From an uncultured Methylococcaceae bacterium (GTDB lineage: Bacteria > Pseudomonadota > Gammaproteobacteria > Methylococcales > Methylomonadaceae), in contig CAIQND010000077.1 of assembly GCA_903873045.1 (NCBI GenBank), forward strand, positions 1 through 10,156: a stretch of 10,156 nucleotides of DNA. The letters are read 5' to 3'. Positions 1 through 5,392 of the stretch are shown piece after piece. The position numbers and the translations under genes were made by a program. Every line of letters begins with the position of its first letter. Position 1 is the stretch's first letter. Under the pieces are notes generated by a model. That model did no database searches. It was given only the letters and a program-made list of their open reading frames with translations, and was not told the DNA's origin.

Positions 1-255
1 CCGGACTGTATTTATCTTGACCCCATGTTTCCTCCCAAGCGTAAGAAATCTGCATTACCCAAGAAATCAATGATGGTTTTGCGTGATTTGTTGGGTGACG
101 ATCAAGATAAAGAGCAGCTTTTTGCAGCGGCTTTAACGGCTGCCGGAAAACGGATTGTGGTAAAAAGTCCTGATTATGCGGAGCCTTTAGGTGGTAAGCC
201 TAATGAAAGTTTTCATGGTAAATTATTACGTTATGATGTTTATTTTAAAAGTTAA
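1..255 (+). CDS. rsmJ: 16S rRNA (guanine1516-N2)-methyltransferase RsmJ, 3' part only
   Basis: RsmJ methylates G1516 of 16S rRNA in the cytoplasm using S-adenosylmethionine. The frame is open from base 1, so the gene begins outside the window and only about 84 C-terminal residues are visible. The ATG at 25 is internal: it is the Met of the LDPMFP motif (visible residues 6-11), the (D/N)PP(Y/F)-like catalytic loop. The stretch after it, with a KSALPKKSM run, the KRIVVKSPDYAEPL segment and a terminal YDVYF, matches the E. coli RsmJ C-terminus as I remember it. E. coli RsmJ is about 250 residues, so roughly one third is present. The stop codon is normal and the gene shows no damage. A Rieske ferredoxin gene starts 23 nt downstream on the same strand and may be co-transcribed. 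Confidence 0.87.
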   Translation, partial: PDCIYLDPMFPPKRKKSALPKKSMMVLRDLLGDDQDKEQLFAAALTAAGKRIVVKSPDYAEPLGGKPNESFHGKLLRYDVYFKS

Positions 256-278
256 TGTTAAAAAGTTGAGGCTGGATA

Positions 279-599
279 ATGTCTGATTGGGTCAATGTAA
301 TAGATGAAACCGCTTTGGCAGATGGCGAAAATATCGTCATTGATATTGATGGAGCGGATGTCGCCGTATTTAAGGTTGACGGTGGTTTTTATGCGATTGA
401 AGATGTTTGTTCGCATGATGGTGGAGAAATTGCGAGTGGTGAGTTAGACGGTGATGAAATTATCTGTCCTCGTCATGGTGCCCGTTTTTGCATTAAAACG
501 GGTGCTGTTAAATCTCCCCCCGCCTATGAAAATATACACTGCTTTTCGGTGCGCATTGACAATGGAAAAGTGCAGGTTAGGGATGATCGCTGGGATTGA
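279..599 (+). CDS. Small Rieske [2Fe-2S] ferredoxin
   Basis: This is a 106-residue soluble Rieske-type electron carrier. The two cluster-binding motifs are intact: C44-S-H46 and C63-P-R-H66-G, 16 residues apart, as expected for two Cys plus two His ligands of a [2Fe-2S] cluster. The whole protein is one Rieske domain with no signal peptide, membrane helix or oxygenase domain. It therefore resembles ferredoxin subunits of non-haem iron dioxygenases (BphF-like) or NirD-like small subunits. The start is supported by GAGG at 268-271, 7 nt before the ATG. It follows rsmJ closely, but I see no reductase or oxygenase partner nearby, so its redox partner is unknown. The family call is firm; the physiological role is not. 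It should not be assumed to serve the pmo genes, which sit beyond an opposing gene. Confidence 0.9.
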   Translation: MSDWVNVIDETALADGENIVIDIDGADVAVFKVDGGFYAIEDVCSHDGGEIASGELDGDEIICPRHGARFCIKTGAVKSPPAYENIHCFSVRIDNGKVQVRDDRWD

Positions 600-783
600 T
601 GTTGTTTTTTAGTGGCAAAGAATTGCCGTGTAATGATCTAAAAAAACGATGCAGGTATTGGTTGAGTCAACTAATTCGATTTGCATTGTGTAGTATTTAA
701 CTTTCAATAGAAAGTTTAAGGCGCTATTTTTGATAGGCTGCTGCTTTCACTAAGTGCTTTAACTCCCCCTAAACGACAGGATG
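600..783. other. Gene-free spacer after the Rieske gene
   Basis: I see no credible ORF or RNA gene here. There are two small potential hairpins: GGCAA/TTGCC (614-618 with 623-627) and AACTTTC/GAAAGTT (699-705 with 710-716, loop AATA). Neither is followed by a T-run on the plus strand, so neither looks like an intrinsic terminator. The stretch leads into the palindrome cluster at 784-845. Confidence 0.5.
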
Positions 784-845
784 ATGTCGGTCAATCAATT
801 ATAATTGATTGACCGACATTTTGTTAAATGTTGGTCAATCAATTA
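784..845. repeat. Perfect 36-bp palindrome plus a third half-copy; possible two-way terminator
   Basis: Bases 784-819 are a perfect palindrome with an 18-nt half starting ATGTCGGTCAATC and ending AATTA. The same 18-nt half recurs directly at 828-845 with one C-to-T change. The third copy covers the stop codon (843-845) of the minus-strand gene. Two alternative hairpins are possible: 784-819 on itself, or 802-819 paired with 828-845 around an 8-nt loop. On the plus strand the first hairpin is followed by TTTTGTT, weakly terminator-like. The element lies between two convergent genes, where shared termination would make sense. It could also be a dispersed palindromic repeat or a protein-binding site. 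Confidence 0.75.
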
Positions 846-1280
846 TGACTCTTTCAATCCGGATAGTCCGATAATAGACCAGTTGTCAAAATCAAGAGCG
901 CCTTTTTCATTGTCTCCGTTGTTATAAGTGATGCGGCAAACATATTTTTTCGTGCTTGTGCCGTCAGTATCTCTAGTGAGGGTAACTTCAGCACTGATAA
1001 GATACTGATAATTGCCAAAAGTATAGGCGTTAAGTGGTTTTTCAGGAAAGATAACTGTCACATCAGTTCCAAGTTCGGATTTAATGTAATTATTACAATG
1101 CATGAAAGCAATTCCGGATAGCGGCGTTGAAATAGGTAATGAACTGGCTTGGTCTTTGCTGTCAACAAGAAACAGATCAGACGCAACAATTTTATAAATA
1201 ACAGGCATAACGATTTTATATTGACTGAAAAGCAGAACAGCCAAGCCTGCGACAAGGAGTAATGTTCGGTATTTTTTCAT
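843..1280 (-). CDS. Uncharacterised membrane-anchored or secreted protein
   Basis: I do not recognise this 145-residue protein. It begins MKKYRT followed by a hydrophobic stretch (about residues 6-18) and a second weakly hydrophobic stretch (about 23-33), consistent with an uncleaved signal anchor or a long signal peptide. The rest is hydrophilic, rich in beta-prone segments, and would face the periplasm. It has two cysteines, C62 and C115, which could form a disulfide outside the cytoplasm. There is no lipobox. The chosen Met gives the only start that keeps the signal-like N-terminus, although no good Shine-Dalgarno sequence precedes it. It is divergent from pmoC, and their upstream regions share about 290 bases. 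The intact frame and export-like N-terminus support a real gene; no function can be given. Confidence 0.7.
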   Translation of the reverse strand: MKKYRTLLLVAGLAVLLFSQYKIVMPVIYKIVASDLFLVDSKDQASSLPISTPLSGIAFMHCNNYIKSELGTDVTVIFPEKPLNAYTFGNYQYLISAEVTLTRDTDGTSTKKYVCRITYNNGDNEKGALDFDNWSIIGLSGLKES

Positions 1281-1418
1281 AAAATTTAGGTGGTTTAATT
1301 AGGGCTCATTATTGAGAATTGTGGCAGAATTTTAACAGAAATCAGTATATTAAGCGTAGGAAAATTTTATAGCGGCATAGATTTTTGCAAGGAAATAAAA
1401 TTGTATAAAGTTTTTGAC
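1281..1418. other. Divergent intergenic region between the 145-aa gene and the pmo promoter
   Basis: AT-rich spacer with no ORF. It must hold the promoter of the minus-strand gene; a TATACT hexamer read on the minus strand (about 1346-1351) is a possible -10 but has no convincing -35. It may also contain activator sites for pmoC, but I can define none. Confidence 0.4.
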
Positions 1419-1446
1419 TTGACAAGGTTACTTGAGCTGGTAGACT
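1419..1446 (+). promoter_or_regulatory. Predicted sigma70 promoter of pmoCAB
   Basis: A perfect -35 hexamer TTGACA (1419-1424) is followed after 16 nt by TAGACT (1441-1446), which matches the TATAAT consensus at four of six positions. Transcription would start near 1453, giving a leader of about 120 nt before pmoC. A sigma70-type promoter is what is generally reported for pmo operons of type I methanotrophs. The start site is inferred, not mapped. Confidence 0.62.
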
Positions 1447-1450
1447 GACA

Positions 1451-1547
1451 TCTCACCAAATTGAGTTGGTGAGACTTCCCTTGAATTAATTCAAGTAAGA
1501 AGTGGGAAAACGGAGTTGTACTATAGAGTCCTGGTCAATCGACTGGG
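1451..1547 (+). promoter_or_regulatory. Structured pmoC leader with three potential hairpins
   Basis: Hairpin A pairs TCTCACCAA (1451-1459) with TTGGTGAGA (1466-1474), 9 bp with a 6-nt loop, practically at the predicted 5' end of the mRNA. Element B is a perfect 16-nt palindrome, CTTGAATTAATTCAAG (1480-1495), extendable by ACTTC/GAAGT (1474-1478 with 1499-1503). Hairpin C pairs CCTGGTC (1530-1536) with GACTGGG (1541-1547), including two G-U pairs. None is followed by a T-run, so they do not look like an attenuator. Likely roles are protection of a highly expressed mRNA from decay or, for the palindrome, a DNA operator site; these roles are inferred. Confidence 0.5.
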
Positions 1548-1573
1548 GATTTGTTAATTTTTAGGAGGTAGAA

Positions 1574-2326
1574 ATGGCAGCTACAACTGAATCAGTGAAA
1601 GCTGATGCTGCGGAAGCACCGCTGTTAAACAAAAGAAATATGTTCCTAGGCGCTTTGCTCTATGTCGTATTTTACGGTTGGGTTCGTTGGTATGAAGGTG
1701 TTTATGGCTGGTCAGCCGGTTTGGACTCATTCGCACCTGAATTCGAAACTTACTGGATGAATTTCCTGTACATTGAATTTGTATTGGAAGTATCTACTGC
1801 AGGTATTTTGTGGGGTTACTTGTGGAAATCTCGTGATCGTAAAGTAATGTCAATTACTCCAAGAGAAGAGTTAAGAAGACACTTTACTCATTGGACTTGG
1901 TTGGTAATGTATGGTATCGCTATTTATTATGGCGCTAGCTACTTTACAGAGCAAGATGGTACATGGCATCAAACTATTGTTCGTGATACTGACTTTACAC
2001 CAAGTCACATCATTGAATTCTACTTGAGCTATCCTATCTACATCATCACTGGTGGTGCTTCTTTCTTATATGCTAAAACAAGATTGCCAACCTATCAAAA
2101 AGGTTTGTCTCTTCAGTATTTAGTATCAGTAGTTGGTCCTTTCATGATCTTGCCAAATGTTGGCTTGAACGAATGGGGTCACACTTTCTGGTTTATGGAA
2201 GAATTGTTTGTTGCACCTTTACACTACGGCTTCGTATTCTTCGGATGGGCTGCTTTAGGTGTAATGGGTATTGTAAACATAGAAATTGGAGCTTTGTCCA
2301 AGCTTCTGAAAAAAGACTTAGCTTAA
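1574..2326 (+). CDS. pmoC: Particulate methane monooxygenase subunit C
   Basis: PmoC is an integral membrane subunit of pMMO, which oxidises methane to methanol with O2, and it carries the Cu_C and Cu_D sites. The 250-residue protein is full length, with hydrophobic helices from about residue 24 onward. The ligands reported for the Methylococcus capsulatus structures (D156/H160/H173 for Cu_C; N227/H231/H245 for Cu_D) map with a constant offset of 28 to D128, H132, H145 and N199, H203, H217, all present. The N-terminus (about residues 1-20) is a short Ala/Glu-rich tail. Translation is driven by a near-perfect Shine-Dalgarno AGGAGGT at 1563-1569. It is first in the pmoCAB order, which separates it from pxmABC. 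Nothing indicates damage; it is expected to be active. Confidence 0.98.
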   Translation: MAATTESVKADAAEAPLLNKRNMFLGALLYVVFYGWVRWYEGVYGWSAGLDSFAPEFETYWMNFLYIEFVLEVSTAGILWGYLWKSRDRKVMSITPREELRRHFTHWTWLVMYGIAIYYGASYFTEQDGTWHQTIVRDTDFTPSHIIEFYLSYPIYIITGGASFLYAKTRLPTYQKGLSLQYLVSVVGPFMILPNVGLNEWGHTFWFMEELFVAPLHYGFVFFGWAALGVMGIVNIEIGALSKLLKKDLA

Positions 2327-2362
2327 TTTAAGTCTTGGTTGTAACAATTAACTATCTCCCTG

Positions 2363-2393
2363 GTTGCTTCGTCTTTTTTCACGACGAAGCAAC
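2363..2393 (+). promoter_or_regulatory. Hairpin in the pmoC-pmoA gap
   Basis: GTTGCTTCGTC (2363-2373) pairs perfectly with GACGAAGCAAC (2383-2393): 11 bp around a 9-nt loop. The sequence after it (AAAGTTGAAACG) has no T-run, so it is not an intrinsic terminator. Hairpins in such gaps commonly act as decay barriers or processing sites that set different mRNA levels for neighbouring genes; that role is inferred here. Confidence 0.6.
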
Positions 2394-2449
2394 AAAGTTG
2401 AAACGTTAATGATTAATAAAAATAATTTAAATCCTTTAGGAGGTAAGCT

Positions 2450-3193
2450 ATGAGCGCATCTCAATCAGCTGTACGTTCACGCGCTGAAGCTGTAAAAGTT
2501 TCACGCACGTTCGATTGGCTAATTTTGTTTACATTGTTCTTCGTTGTACTTGGTGGATATCACATTCACTATATGTTAACCGGTGGTGACTGGGATTTCT
2601 GGACTGACTGGAAAGATAGACGTCTATGGGTAACCGTAGCTCCAATCGTTTCAATTACATTCCCAGCTGCTGTTCAATCTATGCTTTGGTATCGTTACCG
2701 TTTACCTTTCGGTGCGGTAGTTTGTATTTTAGGTCTGCTCTTAGGTGAGTGGGTTAACAGATACTTAAACTTCTGGGGTTGGACTTATTTCCCAGTAAAC
2801 TTCTGTTTCCCTTCTAACTTAATGCCAGGTGCTATCGTTCTTGATGCTATCCTGATGTTAACTGGTAGTATGACAGCAACTGCAGTTATCGGTGGATTGG
2901 CTTATGGCCTATTGTTCTACCCAGGTAACTGGCCAATCATTGCTCCGTTACATGTTCCTGTTGAATATAACGGTATGATGATGACACTAGCTGATTTACA
3001 AGGTTACCACTACGTAAGAACTGGTACACCTGAATACATCAGAATGGTTGAAAAAGGTACACTGAGAACATTCGGTAAAGACGTTGCTCCTGTATCAGCG
3101 TTCTTCTCTGGTTTCGTGAGTATCTTAATCTACTTCTTGTGGCATTTCTTCGGCAAGTGGTTCAACTCAACTGCATTTGTTGAGTCTGTATAA
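2450..3193 (+). CDS. pmoA: Particulate methane monooxygenase subunit A
   Basis: PmoA is the membrane subunit used as the marker gene for methanotrophs. The 247 residues equal the family length, and conserved positions fall on M. capsulatus numbering: H38, H40, M42, D47, D49 and E100. Membrane helices lie at about 23-43, 62-80, 87-106 and further on, ending with a helix near 218-236. The forward primer site (A189f) is at 2585-2602 with one mismatch (GATTTC for GACTTC), and the mb661 site is at 3074-3092, also with one mismatch. The start follows AGGAGGT at 2438-2444. The gene is 123 nt after pmoC and 106 nt before pmoB. The sequence looks like PmoA of the Methylobacter-like gammaproteobacteria, not AmoA or PxmA. 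Confidence 0.98.
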   Translation: MSASQSAVRSRAEAVKVSRTFDWLILFTLFFVVLGGYHIHYMLTGGDWDFWTDWKDRRLWVTVAPIVSITFPAAVQSMLWYRYRLPFGAVVCILGLLLGEWVNRYLNFWGWTYFPVNFCFPSNLMPGAIVLDAILMLTGSMTATAVIGGLAYGLLFYPGNWPIIAPLHVPVEYNGMMMTLADLQGYHYVRTGTPEYIRMVEKGTLRTFGKDVAPVSAFFSGFVSILIYFLWHFFGKWFNSTAFVESV

Positions 3194-3276
3194 GAACTGT
3201 TACATCGAAAATAAAAAAGACTGACGTCACAAAATAATTGTTACTTTGTTAACGTTAGATACTCAAAAACTATAGA

Positions 3277-3295
3277 TTCTCTATTATAGAGGAGG
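3277..3295 (+). promoter_or_regulatory. pmoB ribosome-binding site partly inside a hairpin
   Basis: The Shine-Dalgarno AGGAGG (3290-3295) lies 4 nt before the pmoB ATG. TTCTCTA (3277-3283) can pair with TAGAGGA (3287-3293) across a 3-nt loop, 7 bp with one G-U pair, covering the first four bases of the Shine-Dalgarno. This could dampen initiation at pmoB or help balance the subunits. The hairpin is short and AU-rich, so the effect may be small. Confidence 0.45.
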
Positions 3296-3299
3296 ATAT

Positions 3300-4544
3300 A
3301 TGAAAATATTAAAAGACAAGGTTGCTAAATTATCCTTTGTCGCACTGCTGATTACTGTTACAGCAGCGATGTTATACGTACCAACTGCATCTGCTCATGG
3401 TGAAAAATCGCAAGCCGCATTTATGCGTATGCGTACTATTCACTGGTTTGACCTTAACTGGTCAAAAGAAGAAGTGCCAGTTAACGATACAATGACAATT
3501 TCAGGTAAATTCTTCGTGTTTACTGGATGGCCAGAAACTGTTGATAAACCAGAAATCTCTTTCTTGAACATTGGTATTCCTGGTCCTGTATTTATTCGTG
3601 CAGGGTCTTGGATCGGTGGTCAATTAGTTCCACGTTCAGTTTCTTTGGAACTGGGTGAGACTTATGAGTTTAAAGTATTGTTAAAAGCACGTCGTCCAGG
3701 CGACTGGCACGTTCACACTATGTTGAACGTTAAAGGCGGTGGACCAATTATCGGTCCAGGTAAATGGGTAACTATTACTGGTTCTATGTCTTCGTTTGTT
3801 AACCCAATTACTACTTTGACAGGTGAAACTGTTGATTTAGAAACTTATAACTTGGGTAATACTTACTTCTGGCATGGTCTGTGGTATGGTATCGGTCTAC
3901 TTTGGATGGCATACTGGGTTCGTAAACCAATGTTTGTTCCACGTTCAATCGCTGTTGAAGCTGGTAAAGCTGATTCACTGATTAGTGGCGCAGATAGAAA
4001 GGTTGCTTTGGGTTTTGCTGTTGGTACTATCGTAATCGTTGCTATGTCAATGGCTAGCACTAACGAGAAGTTCCCTATTACAACTCCTCTGCAAGCTGGT
4101 TTGTTACGTGGTATTAAATCAATTGATATGCCTGCTACTACAGTTAAGGTTAAAATTGAAGACGCTACTTACCGTGTACCAGGTCGTGCAATGCAAATGA
4201 CCATGACTATCACTAACAATGGTGATTCATCTATTCGTTTAGGTGAGTTCAACACTGCTGGTGTACGTTTCATGGACGCTGCAGTATCTGTAGATGAATC
4301 AGGTTATCCTGACGACTTATTGGCTGAAGAAGGTTTGACTGTTAGTGATAACAGCCCACTTGCTCCAGGTCAATCAAGAACCGTTCAAGTAACTGCTTCT
4401 GACGCAGCATGGGAAGTTTATCGTTTAGCTGACTTGATCTATGATCCAGACAGTCGTTTTGCTGGTTTGTTATTCTTCTATGATGAAGCTGGCAACCGTC
4501 AAATGATTACAATTGACGCTCCATTAATTCCAAGCTTCATTTAA
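3300..4544 (+). CDS. pmoB: Particulate methane monooxygenase subunit B
   Basis: PmoB carries the soluble periplasmic cupredoxin domains of pMMO. The 414-residue protein has a signal peptide (1-32, ending SA) whose removal makes H33 the mature N-terminus. H33, H137 and H139 (motif DWHVH) form the Cu_B site and all three are present at M. capsulatus numbering. The N-terminal cupredoxin domain spans about 33-172, two membrane helices lie at about 187-206 and 234-252, and the C-terminal cupredoxin spans about 265-414, ending APLIPSF. H48 is present, but residue 72, His in the M. capsulatus Cu_A (bis-His) site, is Phe here (codon 3513-3515). The start is set by AGGAGG at 3290-3295 and the signal peptide. 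It is the last gene of the operon; a terminator follows and no pmoD is seen. Confidence 0.98.
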   Translation: MKILKDKVAKLSFVALLITVTAAMLYVPTASAHGEKSQAAFMRMRTIHWFDLNWSKEEVPVNDTMTISGKFFVFTGWPETVDKPEISFLNIGIPGPVFIRAGSWIGGQLVPRSVSLELGETYEFKVLLKARRPGDWHVHTMLNVKGGGPIIGPGKWVTITGSMSSFVNPITTLTGETVDLETYNLGNTYFWHGLWYGIGLLWMAYWVRKPMFVPRSIAVEAGKADSLISGADRKVALGFAVGTIVIVAMSMASTNEKFPITTPLQAGLLRGIKSIDMPATTVKVKIEDATYRVPGRAMQMTMTITNNGDSSIRLGEFNTAGVRFMDAAVSVDESGYPDDLLAEEGLTVSDNSPLAPGQSRTVQVTASDAAWEVYRLADLIYDPDSRFAGLLFFYDEAGNRQMITIDAPLIPSFI

Positions 4545-4554
4545 TATGAAATAA

Positions 4555-4581
4555 TTAACTGGTCGTTTAACGGTCAGTTAA
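4555..4581 (+). other. Hairpin just after the pmoB stop
   Basis: TTAACTGGTCGT (4555-4566) can pair with ACGGTCAGTTAA (4570-4581) around a 3-nt loop, 12 pairs with two G-U. There is no T-run after it, so it does not terminate by itself. It sits 10 nt before the real terminator and may shield the 3' end of the pmo mRNA from exonucleases; this is inferred. Confidence 0.5.
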
Positions 4582-4590
4582 GGAATTGAA

Positions 4591-4628
4591 AAACCCTCGT
4601 TACTTTTTAAGTAGCGGGGGTTTTTTTT
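4591..4628 (+). terminator. Intrinsic terminator of pmoCAB
   Basis: AAACCCTCGTTACTT (4591-4605) pairs with AAGTAGCGGGGGTTT (4609-4623), 15 pairs with two G-U and a 3-nt loop, followed directly by a run of T to 4628. It is a textbook Rho-independent terminator 46 nt after the pmoB stop. Confidence 0.92.
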
Positions 4629-5069
4629 AACTTTAGGCGCGTAAGCGCCAGTCATATTGGACGCGTAGATCATGACAGTGGTTTGCATTTAAAAAAATAT
4701 ACCATCAGACACCCCGCACTACTCAAAGCGCCTATTCAGTAGCGTTAATAAAACACAAAAAAATACCATCATAAGGCAGAAAAAAACAGCTCTTCTGACT
4801 TTGACGTGATCGCCTAATAACAAAAAATCTCAAATGGTTATGAGAATTTAAAATCTCTGTGGATATGCACTGTAACCATTTTTTAGAACCAGAAATGCTA
4901 TTACCAAGGGGGAGGTATTTATTAATTCGTAGATAAAATAATGAGTGTGCGACAAGTTAAGCTTTTCATTTCTTGCAAGGTAAAAGTTCTTGTTTGGAAC
5001 TCAAGGAAATGAGTTCAAAGACCTAAGACAGTGTAAGTAAATAACGGATACATCTTTTAAGTAATCGTT
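4629..5069. other. AT-rich intergenic stretch, no gene recognised
   Basis: No supported gene. Small structures seen: GGCGC-GTAA-GCGCC hairpin (4636-4649); a direct repeat ATACCATCA, each copy preceded by an A-tract (4699-4707 and 4763-4771); an inverted repeat AAATGGTTA/TAACCATTT (4832-4840 with 4873-4881); and a hairpin AGTTC/GAACT near 4987-5004. Several A-tracts suggest bent DNA. I read both strands for transposase remnants matching the one at 5173-5286 and found nothing convincing. Confidence 0.5.
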
Positions 5070-5163
5070 CAAAAGTCTTTTAACATTTCTTAACATGACA
5101 AAGTGCTTGCGGCAATCAGACTATATGAAGTTGACGGTATTTTATTTTGTTAAAAGACTTTTG
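5070..5163. repeat. 16-bp perfect inverted repeat pair (possible IS end or MITE)
   Basis: CAAAAGTCTTTTAACA at 5070-5085 is repeated exactly, inverted, at 5148-5163, with 62 nt between. The inner copy lies 9 bases beyond the stop of the decayed transposase at 5173-5286, so it could be part of that element's end. The whole 94 bp could instead be a miniature inverted-repeat element. I see no target-site duplication flanking the pair (GTT on the left, CTC on the right). Confidence 0.6.
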
Positions 5164-5172
5164 CTCACCTAC

Positions 5173-5286
5173 TTATTGGCTCGATTTGATGCCATAGTTC
5201 CAGTCTTTGCCATGGAACTTGGCAGGGGTGAGATTGACTCTTCGTAGGTCTTCATCGTTCACTTTGATCCCACTAGTAGTTGACAC
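5173..5286 (-). pseudogene. Remnant of an ISAzo13-type transposase C-terminus
   Basis: Read on the minus strand, about 37 codons end at a TAA (5173-5175). The last 32 residues include GIKVNDEDL, RVNLTP and KFHGKDWNYGIK. This is the pattern I recall at the C-terminus of ISAzo13-family DDE transposases: a G(I/L)KV-D-E-E/D motif, then N(L/I)-P-FHG-WNY(T/G)I. Upstream of about 5286 the similarity disappears, and a stop in the same frame occurs at 5329-5331, so the catalytic domain is gone. It is a relic with no function expected. Its presence marks this gap as a past insertion and rearrangement site. The assignment rests on a short motif from memory. Confidence 0.6.
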
Positions 5287-5315
5287 TTTTTTTATCACAA
5301 AAAATGCTAATAATC

Positions 5316-5355
5316 TCTGTAGGTCGAGTTAGGCGCTAACCGTACCCGACACAGA
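5316..5355. repeat. REP-like imperfect palindrome
   Basis: TCTGT (5316-5320) pairs with ACAGA (5351-5355). Inside, GGTCGAGT faces ACCCGAC, with a GGCGC core (5332-5336), so the segment folds as an imperfect hairpin. The GTCGGGTTA-type arms resemble REP-like palindromes scattered between genes in many gammaproteobacteria, here degenerated. It lies just upstream of the secretion operon. Confidence 0.4.
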
Positions 5356-5392
5356 TACTTCGAATTGAAAAGTCTAAGCCGAGGAATGAAGG

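Noticed and set aside
25..255. A complete 76-residue small protein starting at the ATG at 25.
   Set aside because: The frame is open to base 1 and the Met lies inside the LDPMFP catalytic motif of RsmJ, so this is the 3' part of a longer gene.
1058..1255. A 65-codon minus-strand frame inside the 145-residue gene.
   Set aside because: It overlaps the better-supported gene in another frame and has no start signal or recognisable motif.
1574..4544. Ammonia monooxygenase (amoCAB) or pxmABC as alternative identity.
   Set aside because: Gene order is C-A-B, which excludes the pxmABC order. PmoA length and sequence match gammaproteobacterial methanotroph PmoA as I remember it.
4941..5012. A 23-codon ORF starting MSVRQVK.
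   Set aside because: It has no ribosome-binding site at a proper distance, lies in AT-rich DNA without neighbouring operon context, and shows no recognisable feature.
5164..5232. Nested stems (CTCACC/GGTGAG around a 12-bp bulged hairpin at 5190-5224) that look like a structured RNA.
   Set aside because: The segment is better explained as the coding remnant of the transposase tail on the minus strand, whose residues match a family motif. The stems are probably incidental.
5280..5314. TTGACA at 5280-5285 as the -35 of the secretion operon promoter.
   Set aside because: At 17 nt spacing the -10 is poor (AATGCT), and the better AATAAT is 23 nt away. It also overlaps the transposase remnant. The operon promoter remains undefined.
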